From Amylolactobacillus amylophilus DSM 20533 = JCM 1125 (GTDB lineage: Bacteria; Bacillota; Bacilli; Lactobacillales; Lactobacillaceae): DNA of 64,000 nt. The notes below the pieces were generated by a model that worked only from the letters and a program-made list of their open reading frames with translations, was not told the DNA's origin and did no database searches. Below, one piece after another: positions 29,602 through 38,732 of the stretch. The stretch spans positions 310,001 to 374,000 of the forward strand of contig NZ_CP018888.1 of NCBI RefSeq assembly GCF_001936335.1. Direction: 5' to 3'. The position numbers were made by a program, and so were the translations under genes. Numbering within the stretch: the first letter of the stretch is position 1; the number at the start of each line of letters is the position of its first letter.

Positions 29602-29631
29602 ATAAGAAAAAGAGTAGCCTAAACTACTCTT
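29602..29631 (-). terminator. Terminator of pplA
   Basis: Arms AAGAGTAG / CTACTCTT with a 6-base loop and T-rich sequence after it on the minus strand, between pplA and fmnB. Confidence 0.8.
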
Positions 29632-29658
29632 CAACTTTTAAATTTTGCGGTTCAAATA

Positions 29659-30588
29659 CTAATCTTTAAAGACATAGTTGTCAACTGTAATCTTATCGGT
29701 ATTCCCAGCTTGCGCTGCATTCATCAACTGTTCTGCATAAAGCAAGAATGAATGTGATGTGTGAGTTGCACCGGAAACAACTTCAACCTTAGAAATGTCT
29801 CCACCCGATTTAGTCAATGATTCTGCTAATTGAGGGATGTACTCCTTCGGACCAATATTGTTGACCTTCTGCATGTTCTTTTCGTACTCTTCGTCTTCAG
29901 TCTTTGATTTACCATCCTTATCGATGTAGTCAAAGTCTGTCTTCGTAATCTTACCACCAGCAACGGTGATTGCTAGAGTTGCACGGTAGCCGTTCTTTTC
30001 GTTCTTTTCTTCGAGTGAATATGTACCGTCTTGCATCTTAGCTTCGTTCTCAATCTTGATTGTATCAGTGTTACCAGCTTGAGCAGCCTGAACTAATTGT
30101 TGTGCATAGTTCTTGAATGAGTCAGAAGAATGTGTTGCACCGGAGACAGTTTCGATTGAGCTAATATTAACACCGTTTTGTTTCCAAGCCTTCTCAAGCT
30201 CTGGAATATATTCAGAAGGACCAACGCCTGACTTTTCCTTCATCGTCTTGTTATATTCTTTGTCATCTTTCTTAGACTTGCCGTCTTTATCGACGTAATC
30301 GTAAGATGTCTTTGAGATCTTGCCATCTTTAACAGTCATTGAGAGCACTGCACGATAGCCATTGTAGTAGCCTGTCTCTTCGAGCTTGTAAGTACCATCT
30401 TGTAAATCGCCCCCGGCAACCTTAGTAGCTTCTTTTGTTTCAGTCTTCTTTGAGCTCTTTGAAGTTTGCGAAGACTTGTCTTTACTATCAGTAGAGTCCT
30501 TTGAGCTTGATTGTGCTGAGCATGCTGTCAACAACAATGCAGAAAGAGTTACTGCCGAAATCCCTGTAACAACTTTAGTGAGTTTCAT
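29659..30588 (-). CDS. pplA: Extracellular FMN-carrying lipoprotein PplA
   Basis: A 309-residue lipoprotein: signal peptide with lipobox LLTAC (Cys near 23), a Ser/Lys-rich linker, then two FMN-binding domains (about residues 60-180 and 190-305). Each ends in an SGAT flavinylation motif (TVSGATHSS and VVSGATHTS) that ApbE would modify. PplA is the cell-surface electron shuttle of Listeria and Lactiplantibacillus extracellular electron transfer. It is transcribed divergently from ndh2 and precedes fmnB. Confidence 0.92.
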   Translation of the reverse strand: MKLTKVVTGISAVTLSALLLTACSAQSSSKDSTDSKDKSSQTSKSSKKTETKEATKVAGGDLQDGTYKLEETGYYNGYRAVLSMTVKDGKISKTSYDYVDKDGKSKKDDKEYNKTMKEKSGVGPSEYIPELEKAWKQNGVNISSIETVSGATHSSDSFKNYAQQLVQAAQAGNTDTIKIENEAKMQDGTYSLEEKNEKNGYRATLAITVAGGKITKTDFDYIDKDGKSKTEDEEYEKNMQKVNNIGPKEYIPQLAESLTKSGGDISKVEVVSGATHTSHSFLLYAEQLMNAAQAGNTDKITVDNYVFKD

Positions 30589-30620
30589 AAATTAAGACCA
30601 TCCTTTTTATGATATTGTGA

Positions 30621-30638
30621 TTGTGTAGCCTTTCACAC
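30621..30638. promoter_or_regulatory. Rex-like operator in the pplA-ndh2 divergent region
   Basis: TTGTGTAGCCTTTCACAC fits the 18-base Rex consensus (TTGTGAA-N4-TTCACAA) with one mismatch in each half. It lies 33 bases upstream of the pplA start. rex itself is in this window. Binding is inferred. Confidence 0.45.
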
Positions 30639-30681
30639 AAACTTATTTTAAATCATTCACATTCATCTTGCAACAAAATTT

Positions 30682-30696
30682 TTGATAACGTTTACA
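30682..30696. promoter_or_regulatory. cre-like site between pplA and ndh2
   Basis: TTGATAACGTTTACA matches the CcpA cre consensus (WTGNAANCGNWNNCW) with one mismatch. CcpA control of this redox locus by sugar supply is plausible, not shown. Confidence 0.4.
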
Positions 30697-30744
30697 ATAT
30701 TGAGGTTATTGATAATTTTTTAAAAATTAATATTTGTGAATTTA

Positions 30745-30774
30745 TAGACATACCTTGTGATTTTTTGCTATAAT
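30745..30774 (+). promoter_or_regulatory. ndh2 promoter
   Basis: -35 TAGACA and -10 TATAAT with an 18-base spacer, about 45 bases before the start codon. Confidence 0.6.
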
Positions 30775-30820
30775 TGCTCTGATGTTAAAACAAAATATCA
30801 ACATATAAAGGGGTGTAAAT

Positions 30821-32722
30821 ATGACCCAAAAGAATATTGTGGTCGTTGGTGGAGGATTTGGTGGTCTCTATACCGCTAAGCATCTAGCCAAGAAACTGAA
30901 GAAGAACAAGGATGTCAAAATCACTTTGATTGATAAGCATTCCTACTTTACATACATGACTGAGCTTCATGAAGTTGCAGCAAATCGTGTAGATGAGAAT
31001 GCTATTCAATACGATTTAAATCGGTTGTTTAGTCGGCGTAAGAACGTTGACGTTGTAACTGATGAAGTGACAAGCATCAACAAAAAAGACAAGAAAGTCG
31101 TGACCAAGAGTGGTTCTTTCGACTATGACTATTTGGTTCTTTCGATTGGTGCTGAACCAAATGATTTCGGAACTCCAGGCGTTAAGGAACATGGTTTCAC
31201 ACTTGGAAGTTGGGACGAAGCTGTAAAACTAAAACGCCATGTCATCGATATGGTCCGTCGTGGTGCAGTTGAGCGTGATCCTGAAATTAGAAAATCATAT
31301 TTAAACTTTGTCGTTGTCGGTTCGGGTTTTACTGGTACAGAGACAATCGGCGAGCTACGCGCATGGCGTGATCGTCTGGCAGCAGAGAACAAGCTTGATC
31401 CAGAGGAAATCGTCTTTACGATGATGGAAATGGCCCCAACAATCATGAATATGCTCGATCGAAAAGATGCGGCTAAGGCAGAGCGCTACTTCGAGAAGAA
31501 GAATATTCGTGTGATGAAGAGTACTGGGGTTACAGGAGTGCATGAAGACTACGTTGACCTGAATGATGGTTCAACTTTCCCTACACGTACGCTCATCTGG
31601 ACAGCAGGTGTCAAGGCCTCATCACAGGCGGCTTCGTTTGGTTTCGAACAAGGACGTGCTGGTCGAATCTTGGTCAATAAACAAAGTCAGGTTCCTGATG
31701 ACAAGAGTATCTATGTTATTGGTGATGTCTCATTTATTGATGAAGACGGCACCGGTAAGGGACAACCACAAATCGTTCAAGGTGCTGAATCAGGTGGTGC
31801 GTGTGCAGTAGCCAACATTCTTGCCGATATGAACGGACAACCTGCGGTCGACTTCAAAGGAAAGTATCAAGGATTCATGGTCTCTCTTGGACCAGTCTAC
31901 GGTGTTGCTTACCTAATGAACACCTTCCACCTCAGTGGTTTCTTTGCAACACTGATGAAACACTTGATCAACATGCTCTACTTTGCCCAGATTTATTCCG
32001 GTTATAATTTGTTCCATTATATAATGCACGAATTCTTCCGCATTAAGGGAACGAACCTGTTTAGAGGAAATATTTCTCGTTATGGTAACGTTCTCTGGAC
32101 ATTCCCAACCAGAATCCTACTAGGAATGATGTGGCTTGTTGATTGTTGGGGTAAGGTCCAAGGCGAGGGTTCTTGGTTTACCGATAAACTCCGCCTACCA
32201 TTTACTTGGCTCTATCCAGCACAAGCAACTAGCGCGGCTAGTGGCGCAGCAGAAACCACATCAGCAGCTAGCGGTGCAGAATCATCAGCTGCTACATCTT
32301 CTAGTGTTGCACCTAAATTTGGACTTTCATACGAATATGGTCATCAACCAATGGCTGTCTTTGACACGATGCCTCAGTGGATGGAGAGCATTACGAAGGT
32401 CATGGTGCCTAATAAAGAAGTTGCCCTAGCATTCCAAAAAGGAATGACCGTTGTCGAAATCATGCTTGGTTTATTCCTAGTTATTGGTTTCTGCACATTC
32501 TTTGCCGGCGCAATGTCAGCAATCTTCGTTGTTATCTTCTCCCTTTCAGGTATGTTCTACTGGGTTAACATCTGGATGTTTATTGCTGGTATTGCCGTGA
32601 TGAATGGCTCTGGACGTGCATTCGGACTTGACCGGCGCTTTGTACCATGGCTCCAAAGAAAGCTAGGCAAAGCAAGGTATGGGGTTGAAAGATCGATCTA
32701 CTACCCGGATAGTTCCAAATAA
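30821..32722 (+). CDS. ndh2: Type II NADH dehydrogenase Ndh2 with C-terminal membrane module
   Basis: A 633-residue protein. The N-terminal ~400 residues are a flavin NADH:quinone oxidoreductase (NIVVVGGGFGGLYTAKHLAK for FAD, FVVVGSGFTGTETIGELRAW for NADH, YVIGDVSFI). The rest is membrane-bound with several helices and a low-complexity Ala/Ser/Thr linker (about residues 468-500) between two hydrophobic blocks, the second DoxX-like. This is the FLEET-type Ndh2, longer than the usual ~400-residue Ndh. It passes electrons to demethylmenaquinone made with dmkB. AAGGGGTG precedes the ATG. Confidence 0.92.
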   Translation: MTQKNIVVVGGGFGGLYTAKHLAKKLKKNKDVKITLIDKHSYFTYMTELHEVAANRVDENAIQYDLNRLFSRRKNVDVVTDEVTSINKKDKKVVTKSGSFDYDYLVLSIGAEPNDFGTPGVKEHGFTLGSWDEAVKLKRHVIDMVRRGAVERDPEIRKSYLNFVVVGSGFTGTETIGELRAWRDRLAAENKLDPEEIVFTMMEMAPTIMNMLDRKDAAKAERYFEKKNIRVMKSTGVTGVHEDYVDLNDGSTFPTRTLIWTAGVKASSQAASFGFEQGRAGRILVNKQSQVPDDKSIYVIGDVSFIDEDGTGKGQPQIVQGAESGGACAVANILADMNGQPAVDFKGKYQGFMVSLGPVYGVAYLMNTFHLSGFFATLMKHLINMLYFAQIYSGYNLFHYIMHEFFRIKGTNLFRGNISRYGNVLWTFPTRILLGMMWLVDCWGKVQGEGSWFTDKLRLPFTWLYPAQATSAASGAAETTSAASGAESSAATSSSVAPKFGLSYEYGHQPMAVFDTMPQWMESITKVMVPNKEVALAFQKGMTVVEIMLGLFLVIGFCTFFAGAMSAIFVVIFSLSGMFYWVNIWMFIAGIAVMNGSGRAFGLDRRFVPWLQRKLGKARYGVERSIYYPDSSK

Positions 32723-32786
32723 ATAGTTTAAATATCGAGGTTCTATAGTAGAATTACTATAGAACTTTTTGATTGGAGACGTCTGT

Positions 32787-33239
32787 TTGAAAAAATGGGT
32801 TAAGGGCTTAAAAGAAAACGATATGTTTGCTTGGGGAGACCTTGTGGTTATCGGCTTACTGGTCATCCTCTCTTTCCTACCCTTATTTGTTTTTGCCCAG
32901 CAACAACAGGCAAAAGTCGATGTAACCAGTTCCTCCAGTAAGGAGGTTAAGATTATGGCGGTAGTCTCACACGATGGTGAGACCATCAAGGAATTCAACC
33001 TGACCGATCATGAGGGGACCACAACGTGGACCTACCGCGATGATGACGGACATTACAATAAGATTGAGGTTAAGGGCAAGAAGATTCATATCGTTGAAGC
33101 AAATTGTGCCGATCAAGTCTGTGTCCGCCAAGGATATCGGTCGAAGGTTGGGCAGTCTATCGTCTGTTTACCTCATAAGCTATTAATTGAGATTAAGTCT
33201 TCCGATGGAAAAAACGTAGATGGCGGGTTAGTAAACTAG
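32787..33239 (+). CDS. eetA: EetA, NusG-domain-II membrane protein of extracellular electron transfer
   Basis: About 150 residues: one N-terminal helix (LVVIGLLVILSFLPLFVFA) and an outside NusG_II-type domain with the conserved EANCADQVCVRQG and IVCLPHKLLIEI motif. TTG 32787 was chosen because GGAG lies 8 bases before it; the TTG at 32769 has none. It overlaps eetB by one base. In Listeria, EetA and EetB are required for electron export; their exact chemistry is unknown. Confidence 0.85.
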   Translation: MKKWVKGLKENDMFAWGDLVVIGLLVILSFLPLFVFAQQQQAKVDVTSSSSKEVKIMAVVSHDGETIKEFNLTDHEGTTTWTYRDDDGHYNKIEVKGKKIHIVEANCADQVCVRQGYRSKVGQSIVCLPHKLLIEIKSSDGKNVDGGLVN

Positions 33240-33781
33240 TGAAGAGAGAACGAACAAATAAAAATTTAGAACGCTACATCTACATTGCTATTTTGTGTGC
33301 ACATGGTGTCATCATTGGACTAATTGAACGCTCTATTCCGTCACCATTCGTCTTCGCACCTGGTGCAAAAATTGGCTTGCCGAATAGCATCACACTACTA
33401 TCCCTGTTCACGCTCAACTTCAGAGATTCATTGGCACTGGTTCTAATTAGGCTTGTCCTGACGACCCTAATTGGAGGGACTGTATCCACTTTTATGTATG
33501 CATTCTCCGGCGCCATGCTCAGTTTCTTCTCAATGTATCTAATTAAAAAACTACACCCAAAATATATCAGTTTCATTGGTATCTCAGCTGTTGGCGGCAT
33601 CATGCACAATGTTGGCCAACTGGTCACCGCCAGTTTAATTGCACAGAGCTTCAGTGTGATGCTGTACTTACCGGTTCTTGCAGTCATGGGAATTTTAGCA
33701 GGTATTGCAGTGGGAATAGTGGTCAACTATCTCTTGAAACACGTTAAAGCTCTCGGACTCATCACAACTAAACTCTATTAA
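33239..33781 (+). CDS. eetB: EetB, Gx-transporter family membrane protein
   Basis: A 180-residue membrane protein with five or six helices, related to the heptaprenyl diphosphate synthase component I/Gx transporter family (PSPFVFAPGAKIGLPNSITLL). It starts at GTG 33239, sharing TAGTG with the eetA stop, so translation is coupled. Part of the FLEET set with ndh2, eetA and dmkB. Confidence 0.85.
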   Translation: MKRERTNKNLERYIYIAILCAHGVIIGLIERSIPSPFVFAPGAKIGLPNSITLLSLFTLNFRDSLALVLIRLVLTTLIGGTVSTFMYAFSGAMLSFFSMYLIKKLHPKYISFIGISAVGGIMHNVGQLVTASLIAQSFSVMLYLPVLAVMGILAGIAVGIVVNYLLKHVKALGLITTKLY

Positions 33782-33798
33782 CTACAGAAAGGTCTGTT

Positions 33799-34794
33799 AT
33801 GGACAACCAGCTTTATTTTTGGAATAACTACCCCATCATTCAAGAACAACTTATGCAGGTGAATGAGATTATTCACGCTGAAATAAACAAGGTTAACGGT
33901 AAAGTTGGCTTGGCCCTACGTGACTCGTTTGCAGTCAATGGCAAATTACTACGACCCGCGCTAGTGCTAATGTTTGCCCAATTTGCCGAGCTAGATAAGA
34001 ACACTAAGCGGCGCATGTTAAATGTGGCGGCCGCCGTAGAATTCCTCCATAACGCTACGCTCATCCACGACGACATTATCGATGAGTCAAAGATGCGGCG
34101 AGGTGTCCCATCGATTCAGGCAAAGTATGGCAAACACGTCGCGGTCTATGCAGGTGATTATCTCTTCGCCCTCTGTTTTAAATTGTTGAGCGATAATGGC
34201 AAAAGCATGAAGAGCCTGCAATTTGATGGCAGAACAATGCAGGGAATTCTTGGTGGTGAACTACAACAGCTTGATCATGCCTACGATTTAAACCTGACAA
34301 AGGATGATTATCTAGAGCAAATCAAGGGTAAGACGGGGTTGTTATTTGGTTTGAGCTGCTTCCTCGGTACATACGAGAGCGGCCTGAAAATCAGCTTAGC
34401 ACGGCATGCTGCGGAATACGGCGAGATCATGGGCCAGGCTTTCCAGGTCAAAGACGACATCCTTGATTATACGGTGTCCGCCAACCAGTTAAAGAAGCCC
34501 GTTCTACTAGATGTCAAAAACGGGATATACTCCGGGCCGCTCATCTTTGCGTTAGAGCGGGATAAAGATGCGACACTACGCACGCTAGTCGCAAAGAAGC
34601 AAGAACTGACTCCTGCAGAACTACGTGAAATTGAACGGCTGGTAAATGAACTTGGTGGCGTTCAAGTGGCAAACGAACTGGCCGATAAATTGACGGCTAA
34701 GAGTATCAAACTGTTAAAACAAAAGTTTCCCGAGAATAAGGCACGAGCAGATATTGAGCAACTAACTGCTCAGCTAATTTCTAGGACATACTAA
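33799..34794 (+). CDS. dmkB: Polyprenyl diphosphate synthase DmkB
   Basis: A 331-residue trans-prenyl synthase with both Asp-rich motifs, HDDIIDESKMRRG and VKDDILDYT. It makes the side chain for the demethylmenaquinone pool used by Ndh2. Last gene of the ndh2-eetA-eetB-dmkB operon. The prenyltransferase dmkA that usually accompanies it is not in the window. Confidence 0.9.
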   Translation: MDNQLYFWNNYPIIQEQLMQVNEIIHAEINKVNGKVGLALRDSFAVNGKLLRPALVLMFAQFAELDKNTKRRMLNVAAAVEFLHNATLIHDDIIDESKMRRGVPSIQAKYGKHVAVYAGDYLFALCFKLLSDNGKSMKSLQFDGRTMQGILGGELQQLDHAYDLNLTKDDYLEQIKGKTGLLFGLSCFLGTYESGLKISLARHAAEYGEIMGQAFQVKDDILDYTVSANQLKKPVLLDVKNGIYSGPLIFALERDKDATLRTLVAKKQELTPAELREIERLVNELGGVQVANELADKLTAKSIKLLKQKFPENKARADIEQLTAQLISRTY

Positions 34795-34823
34795 AAGGGA
34801 CGGAAATTTCCGTCCCTTTTTTT
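34793..34823 (+). terminator. Terminator of the ndh2 operon
   Basis: Perfect 14-base palindrome AAAAGGGACGGAAA / TTTCCGTCCCTTTT followed by TTT. It begins in the dmkB stop codon. Confidence 0.95.
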
Positions 34824-34888
34824 GTTACGCCAGCTTGCGCTAATATTCTTCTCTAGTAAAAGAACACTAGCTTTTGAATCGAACAAAA

Positions 34889-34938
34889 AATGACTTGCAA
34901 AAATTCAACGCCACCGTCGAACCCTTGAAAGTCATTTA
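34889..34938 (-). terminator. Terminator of the 73-residue protein gene
   Basis: Arms AAATGACTT and AAGTCATTT with a long loop and a T run on the minus strand. The rest of the 34824-34942 gap shows no gene. Confidence 0.65.
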
Positions 34939-34942
34939 ATAA

Positions 34943-35164
34943 TCAGTGCTTGATATTCTCTTCGATGAATTTTTTGATTTGTTCGTCGGAGTCTTTCATG
35001 AATGGAAGCATTTCTTTTTCAGTCTTCAGCGTATCACGGCTATTCTTCTCCATGAAGTAATTCCACAATACATCTCTTACAGGTGTCTTGTCGTCACTCC
35101 AGTCAAAAACCTCACGTAATTGACGATCTAACAATTCTGTCTTAAATACTGTTGTACTTGCCAT
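34943..35164 (-). CDS. Small conserved-looking protein, unknown function
   Basis: A 73-residue acidic and helical protein (FKTELLDRQLREVFDWSDDK near the N terminus, EEMLPF..QIKKFIEENIKH region at the C terminus) with a good TTAGGAGG site. No membrane helix, no known motif. It has its own terminator. I cannot assign a function. Confidence 0.7.
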   Translation of the reverse strand: MASTTVFKTELLDRQLREVFDWSDDKTPVRDVLWNYFMEKNSRDTLKTEKEMLPFMKDSDEQIKKFIEENIKH

Positions 35165-35249
35165 ACTTGATTACCTCCTAAATTATTTACAACTCTATTA
35201 TAATACTTATTTTAGGAAGTGAAGCATTTTAAATTCGGAATCCCTAATT

Positions 35250-35831
35250 TTAGACGATTTTTTTAAATTTTTGTCTGCACCGATCACGGGCAGCAATTAG
35301 CTGTGTGGGCGTACAATCGAGAATCTTCAGCGCCTCAGCCTGCGTTACCACGCCAATGTTCATCCTAAATGCGACAAGCTCAGTCAGCGATAATTCGTCA
35401 ATATACATCTCTAATTGTGTAATATTCACATCACTTGCACTAGACTCACTGATCATAAAAACGTCATTTTTAATGATCTTATCACGAATTTTCTTTGACG
35501 GGGTTACCTGACTTTCAAGTGACAACGCCTCAGAGTACGGCGCACGCTTCTTTGCCAGCTCGAATCGAACGAGACTCTTCGCATGTTGCAGAAACCTCAA
35601 CTGGAAAAAGCCACCGAAACGAACATGCATATTTTCATCAAATAGCACAGCGGACTCATAGCAGATAAACATTGCATCCTGCTGCCAGTCAAGGTAATCA
35701 TACGAGCGTAAAAAGTAGCGCCTAATTACGCCACGAATCATCGGTTGGTACCGTGCACAAAGCTCAACTAGCGCATCACTATTTTTCTGCCTTGTTAGCT
35801 CAATCAATTCTAAATCAGATAATTTTTCCAT
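35250..35831 (-). CDS. sigH: RNA polymerase sigma factor SigH-like
   Basis: A 193-residue sigma-70 family protein. The N-terminal region 2 is LSDLELIELTRQKNSDALVE followed by YDYLDWQQDAMFICYESA. The C-terminal region 4-like helix-turn-helix is VTQAEALKILDCTPTQLIAA. Its place between rlmB and rpmG is that of sigH in Firmicutes. In lactobacilli this factor may drive late-competence genes; not shown here. Confidence 0.8.
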   Translation of the reverse strand: MEKLSDLELIELTRQKNSDALVELCARYQPMIRGVIRRYFLRSYDYLDWQQDAMFICYESAVLFDENMHVRFGGFFQLRFLQHAKSLVRFELAKKRAPYSEALSLESQVTPSKKIRDKIIKNDVFMISESSASDVNITQLEMYIDELSLTELVAFRMNIGVVTQAEALKILDCTPTQLIAARDRCRQKFKKIV

Positions 35832-35964
35832 TTTCTGCCCCCGGCAAGTTTAATACGCTAACTATAGCAAGCGCTTTCAGATGTAGATACCGAACGTCTG
35901 TTTTTCTGACACAAAACCGGGAAAGTGTCTCACATTTGTGGCTTATAGAGCACTATCCACACAC

Positions 35965-35992
35965 AAAAAAGCAGTTGGCGAATGCCAACTGC
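35965..35992 (-). terminator. Terminator of the cysS-mrnC-rlmB operon
   Basis: Perfect 9-base arms GCAGTTGGC / GCCAACTGC with a 4-base loop and a T run on the minus strand. Confidence 0.92.
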
Positions 35993-36034
35993 ACAGTTTT
36001 GTTTCCTTAATTAGTTATGGATAACCGTTTATTA

Positions 36035-36790
36035 CTATCCTTCCCTACTGGTGAACATCTGATACAACAAAATACCAGTAGCGACGCCGGCGTTCAAACT
36101 CTGTACATGTCCTATCATCGGTATGGTCAACTTCTGATCCATCTGCTCTAGCAGCAACTTAGAAATTCCCTTACCTTCATTACCGATCACAAGTACGGCC
36201 TTCCCTTTAGCGTTCCATTGCCGATAATCATCACCGTTCATCGCCGTACCGAAGAACCAGTAACCCTGGTCCTTCATTTTTTTGACGGTCTGAACTAAAT
36301 TAGTCACGCGCGCGACCGGCACGTGGTCAATCGCACCCGTTGATGTCTTCGCCACCACACCGGTCAAACCAGTTGCACGGTGTTTCGGAATAATTATCGC
36401 GTCAACCCCGGTGGCATCGGCCGTTCTGAGAATCGAGCCTAGATTATGCGGATCCTCAATTCCATCGAGCATCAGAATAAATGGGTCATGCTTTCTTGCT
36501 TCGAAATCAGCTAGGAGCTCATCAAGGTCCGCGTAAGCAAAGCTTGCGATTGCTAGCACGATGCCCTGATGATTTCCCCTATCGACCAGCTGATCAAGCT
36601 TAGTTTTAGGAACCGTTTGAACCACCAGGCCTTTGGCCTTTGCGAGACCAAATACTTCCTTCGCAAAGTCTTCTTGGACACCAGACTGGAGAAATACCTT
36701 GTTAATTGTCGTTTGATCCATTTCTTTCAGATAATCCACCGCAGCGTGGCGGCCGAAAACGAAATCGGGATTAGTTGAATTTATATCCAT
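36035..36790 (-). CDS. rlmB: 23S rRNA (guanosine2251-2'-O)-methyltransferase RlmB
   Basis: A 251-residue SpoU-class methyltransferase: an N-terminal substrate-binding domain ([15 protein letters not shown]) and a trefoil-knot catalytic domain with [29 protein letters not shown] and [20 protein letters not shown]. It overlaps mrnC by 20 bases. Confidence 0.95.
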   Translation of the reverse strand: MDINSTNPDFVFGRHAAVDYLKEMDQTTINKVFLQSGVQEDFAKEVFGLAKAKGLVVQTVPKTKLDQLVDRGNHQGIVLAIASFAYADLDELLADFEARKHDPFILMLDGIEDPHNLGSILRTADATGVDAIIIPKHRATGLTGVVAKTSTGAIDHVPVARVTNLVQTVKKMKDQGYWFFGTAMNGDDYRQWNAKGKAVLVIGNEGKGISKLLLEQMDQKLTIPMIGHVQSLNAGVATGILLYQMFTSREG

Positions 36791-37193
36791 GAAGGGCTCC
36801 TGTTTCTACTTGTGTGATACACCAATTGGCTAGTTCTGCGATCCGCTCATCCTGTCTGTCTAACTTCAAATAGCCAAAGACTGCTTCAAACCCAGTCGAG
36901 AGGCTGTAAGTACCCACCGACGTGTTTTTGGCATGAGTATAGCTCTTGGCGTTTCTACCACGCAAGAAAATTTCTTGCTCTGTAGCCGTCAAAATCTCAT
37001 CTTCTTGCGCCTTCGTAATAAGCGCCGCCTGTGCCTTAGCAGAGACGTATTTGGTCGCAGTATTTTGTAGTTGTTTCGGCCGAACGATGCCGGTAACCAC
37101 GAGGTGTTCGCGCACGAATACCTCATAGACAGCATCGCCGACGTAGGCAAGTGTAATACCGTTTAAAACATTTGGATCCTTTAATTTAGTCAT
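36771..37193 (-). CDS. mrnC: Mini-ribonuclease III MrnC
   Basis: A 140-residue RNase III catalytic domain without the dsRNA-binding domain. [20 protein letters not shown] and [13 protein letters not shown] are the family motifs. It matures 23S rRNA. It overlaps cysS by 8 bases and rlmB by 20. Confidence 0.95.
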   Translation of the reverse strand: MTKLKDPNVLNGITLAYVGDAVYEVFVREHLVVTGIVRPKQLQNTATKYVSAKAQAALITKAQEDEILTATEQEIFLRGRNAKSYTHAKNTSVGTYSLSTGFEAVFGYLKLDRQDERIAELANWCITQVETGALHGYKFN

Positions 37194-38607
37194 CTATCCT
37201 CTTCCATCTGGTTCCCTGTGGTGTATCTTCAATCACGATACCCATTTCTTTTAATTGCTCACGAATCTCGTCACTCTTGGCAAAATTCTTCTCGTCGCGG
37301 GCTGCATCTCTTTGCCAGAGCAAATCTGCCACCTGTGCATCTAGGTGAGTATCCTGATCTTTAAACTCGATACCAAAGATTAACATGATTTTCTTGAACT
37401 CTGTGACGAAGCGGGTTAATTGCTCCTTATCGACTTGTGCTTTAGTAATTTCTTGGTTAATGTGCCGTAACATGCCGTAAACAACGGTCAAGCCATTCTG
37501 AACGTTGAAATCATCATCCATCACAGTGGTGAATTGTTCTAGTGCCGCATCCAGTCTCGTAGCAAGATTTGGACTAGACACACTCGTGGTACTGTCATTT
37601 AATCTATAGGCAATATCGTCCAAAGTATTCTGCATCCGCTGCAGCACATTACCGGCCTCCACAAGGTTCTCCTCAGTATAGCGTATTGGACGCCGATACT
37701 GTGTGCTAGCCATGAAAAAGCGTAATGAACGTGCATCGACATGTTGTAACAGCTCATGAACCGTGACGAAGTTACCAAGTGACTTACTCATCTTCTCGTC
37801 ATTTTGGCCCACGGTCACGAAACCATTATGAAGCCAGTAATTAACGAATTTCTTGCCCGTCTTTGCTTCGCTCTGCGCAATTTCATTCTCATGGTGCGGG
37901 AATTGCAGGTCCTGGCCCCCGCCGTGAATATCAAAAGTCTCACCAAGGTACTTAGTCGACATCACCGAACACTCGATGTGCCAACCGGGACGGCCCTGTC
38001 CCCATGGTGACTCCCAGCTAATCTCATCTGATAACTTTTGCGCCTTCCAAAGAGCAAAGTCGATGGGATCTTCCTTCACCGCCAGCTCCTCATCGTTGAC
38101 GTGCTGACTAGCACCAGTCTCTAGCTCGGCGATGTTCTGGTCGGAGAGCTCGCCGTAGTGGGCAAATTTCTTAGCGCGGTAATAAACGTCGCCATTGACC
38201 TCGTATGCATAGCCATTCTCGATTAATTTAGCAATAAACGCAATAATCTCCGGGATGTTCTCCGTAGCCCGTGGATTAACAGTTGCCGGCTCAATATTTA
38301 AAGCACCGGTATCTGCCATAAAGGCATTAATATACTTGTCCGCCAGCTCACCCACAGTAATTCCGTCGGCCCGCGCCTGGTTAATCATTTTATCATCAAC
38401 GTCAGTGAAGTTTGACACATAGGTGACATCATAACCGCGATACTCGAGGTAACGCCTGATTGTGTCAAAGGCGATAGCACTTCTGGCATTACCAATGTGG
38501 ATATAGTTGTACACCGTCGGTCCACAGACGTACATTCGTACTTTTCCCTCTGTTAGGGGCTTGAATTCTTCCTTAGTTCGGGTCAGGGTGTTAAAGACTT
38601 TCAACAT
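37186..38607 (-). CDS. cysS: Cysteinyl-tRNA synthetase
   Basis: A 473-residue class I synthetase: [20 protein letters not shown] (HIGH motif and zinc Cys), zinc ligands in WHIECSVMS and [11 protein letters not shown], and KMSKSLGN. Normal length. First gene of cysS-mrnC-rlmB. No T-box was seen in the 125-base leader. Confidence 0.98.
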   Translation of the reverse strand: MLKVFNTLTRTKEEFKPLTEGKVRMYVCGPTVYNYIHIGNARSAIAFDTIRRYLEYRGYDVTYVSNFTDVDDKMINQARADGITVGELADKYINAFMADTGALNIEPATVNPRATENIPEIIAFIAKLIENGYAYEVNGDVYYRAKKFAHYGELSDQNIAELETGASQHVNDEELAVKEDPIDFALWKAQKLSDEISWESPWGQGRPGWHIECSVMSTKYLGETFDIHGGGQDLQFPHHENEIAQSEAKTGKKFVNYWLHNGFVTVGQNDEKMSKSLGNFVTVHELLQHVDARSLRFFMASTQYRRPIRYTEENLVEAGNVLQRMQNTLDDIAYRLNDSTTSVSSPNLATRLDAALEQFTTVMDDDFNVQNGLTVVYGMLRHINQEITKAQVDKEQLTRFVTEFKKIMLIFGIEFKDQDTHLDAQVADLLWQRDAARDEKNFAKSDEIREQLKEMGIVIEDTPQGTRWKRIDD

Positions 38608-38671
38608 AATGGGGCTCCTTTACCATTTACTAAACAAATTGATATGTTGTCATTATATTAACACAATGAAG

Positions 38672-38703
38672 AAAAAGTCCGAACGTTGTGTGTCCGAACT
38701 TTT
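38672..38703 (-). terminator. Terminator of gltX
   Basis: Minus-strand arms AAAAGTTCGGAC and GTTCGGACTTTT pair over 12 bases with two G-U pairs; T residues follow. Confidence 0.8.
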
Positions 38704-38732
38704 GCAAATTAGTTTATTAGTTTAATTGTCAG

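Noticed and set aside
38608-38732. T-box riboswitch before cysS
   Set aside because: The region holds only the gltX terminator and cysS leader; no T-box sequence (AGGGTGG..ACCGCG type) is visible.
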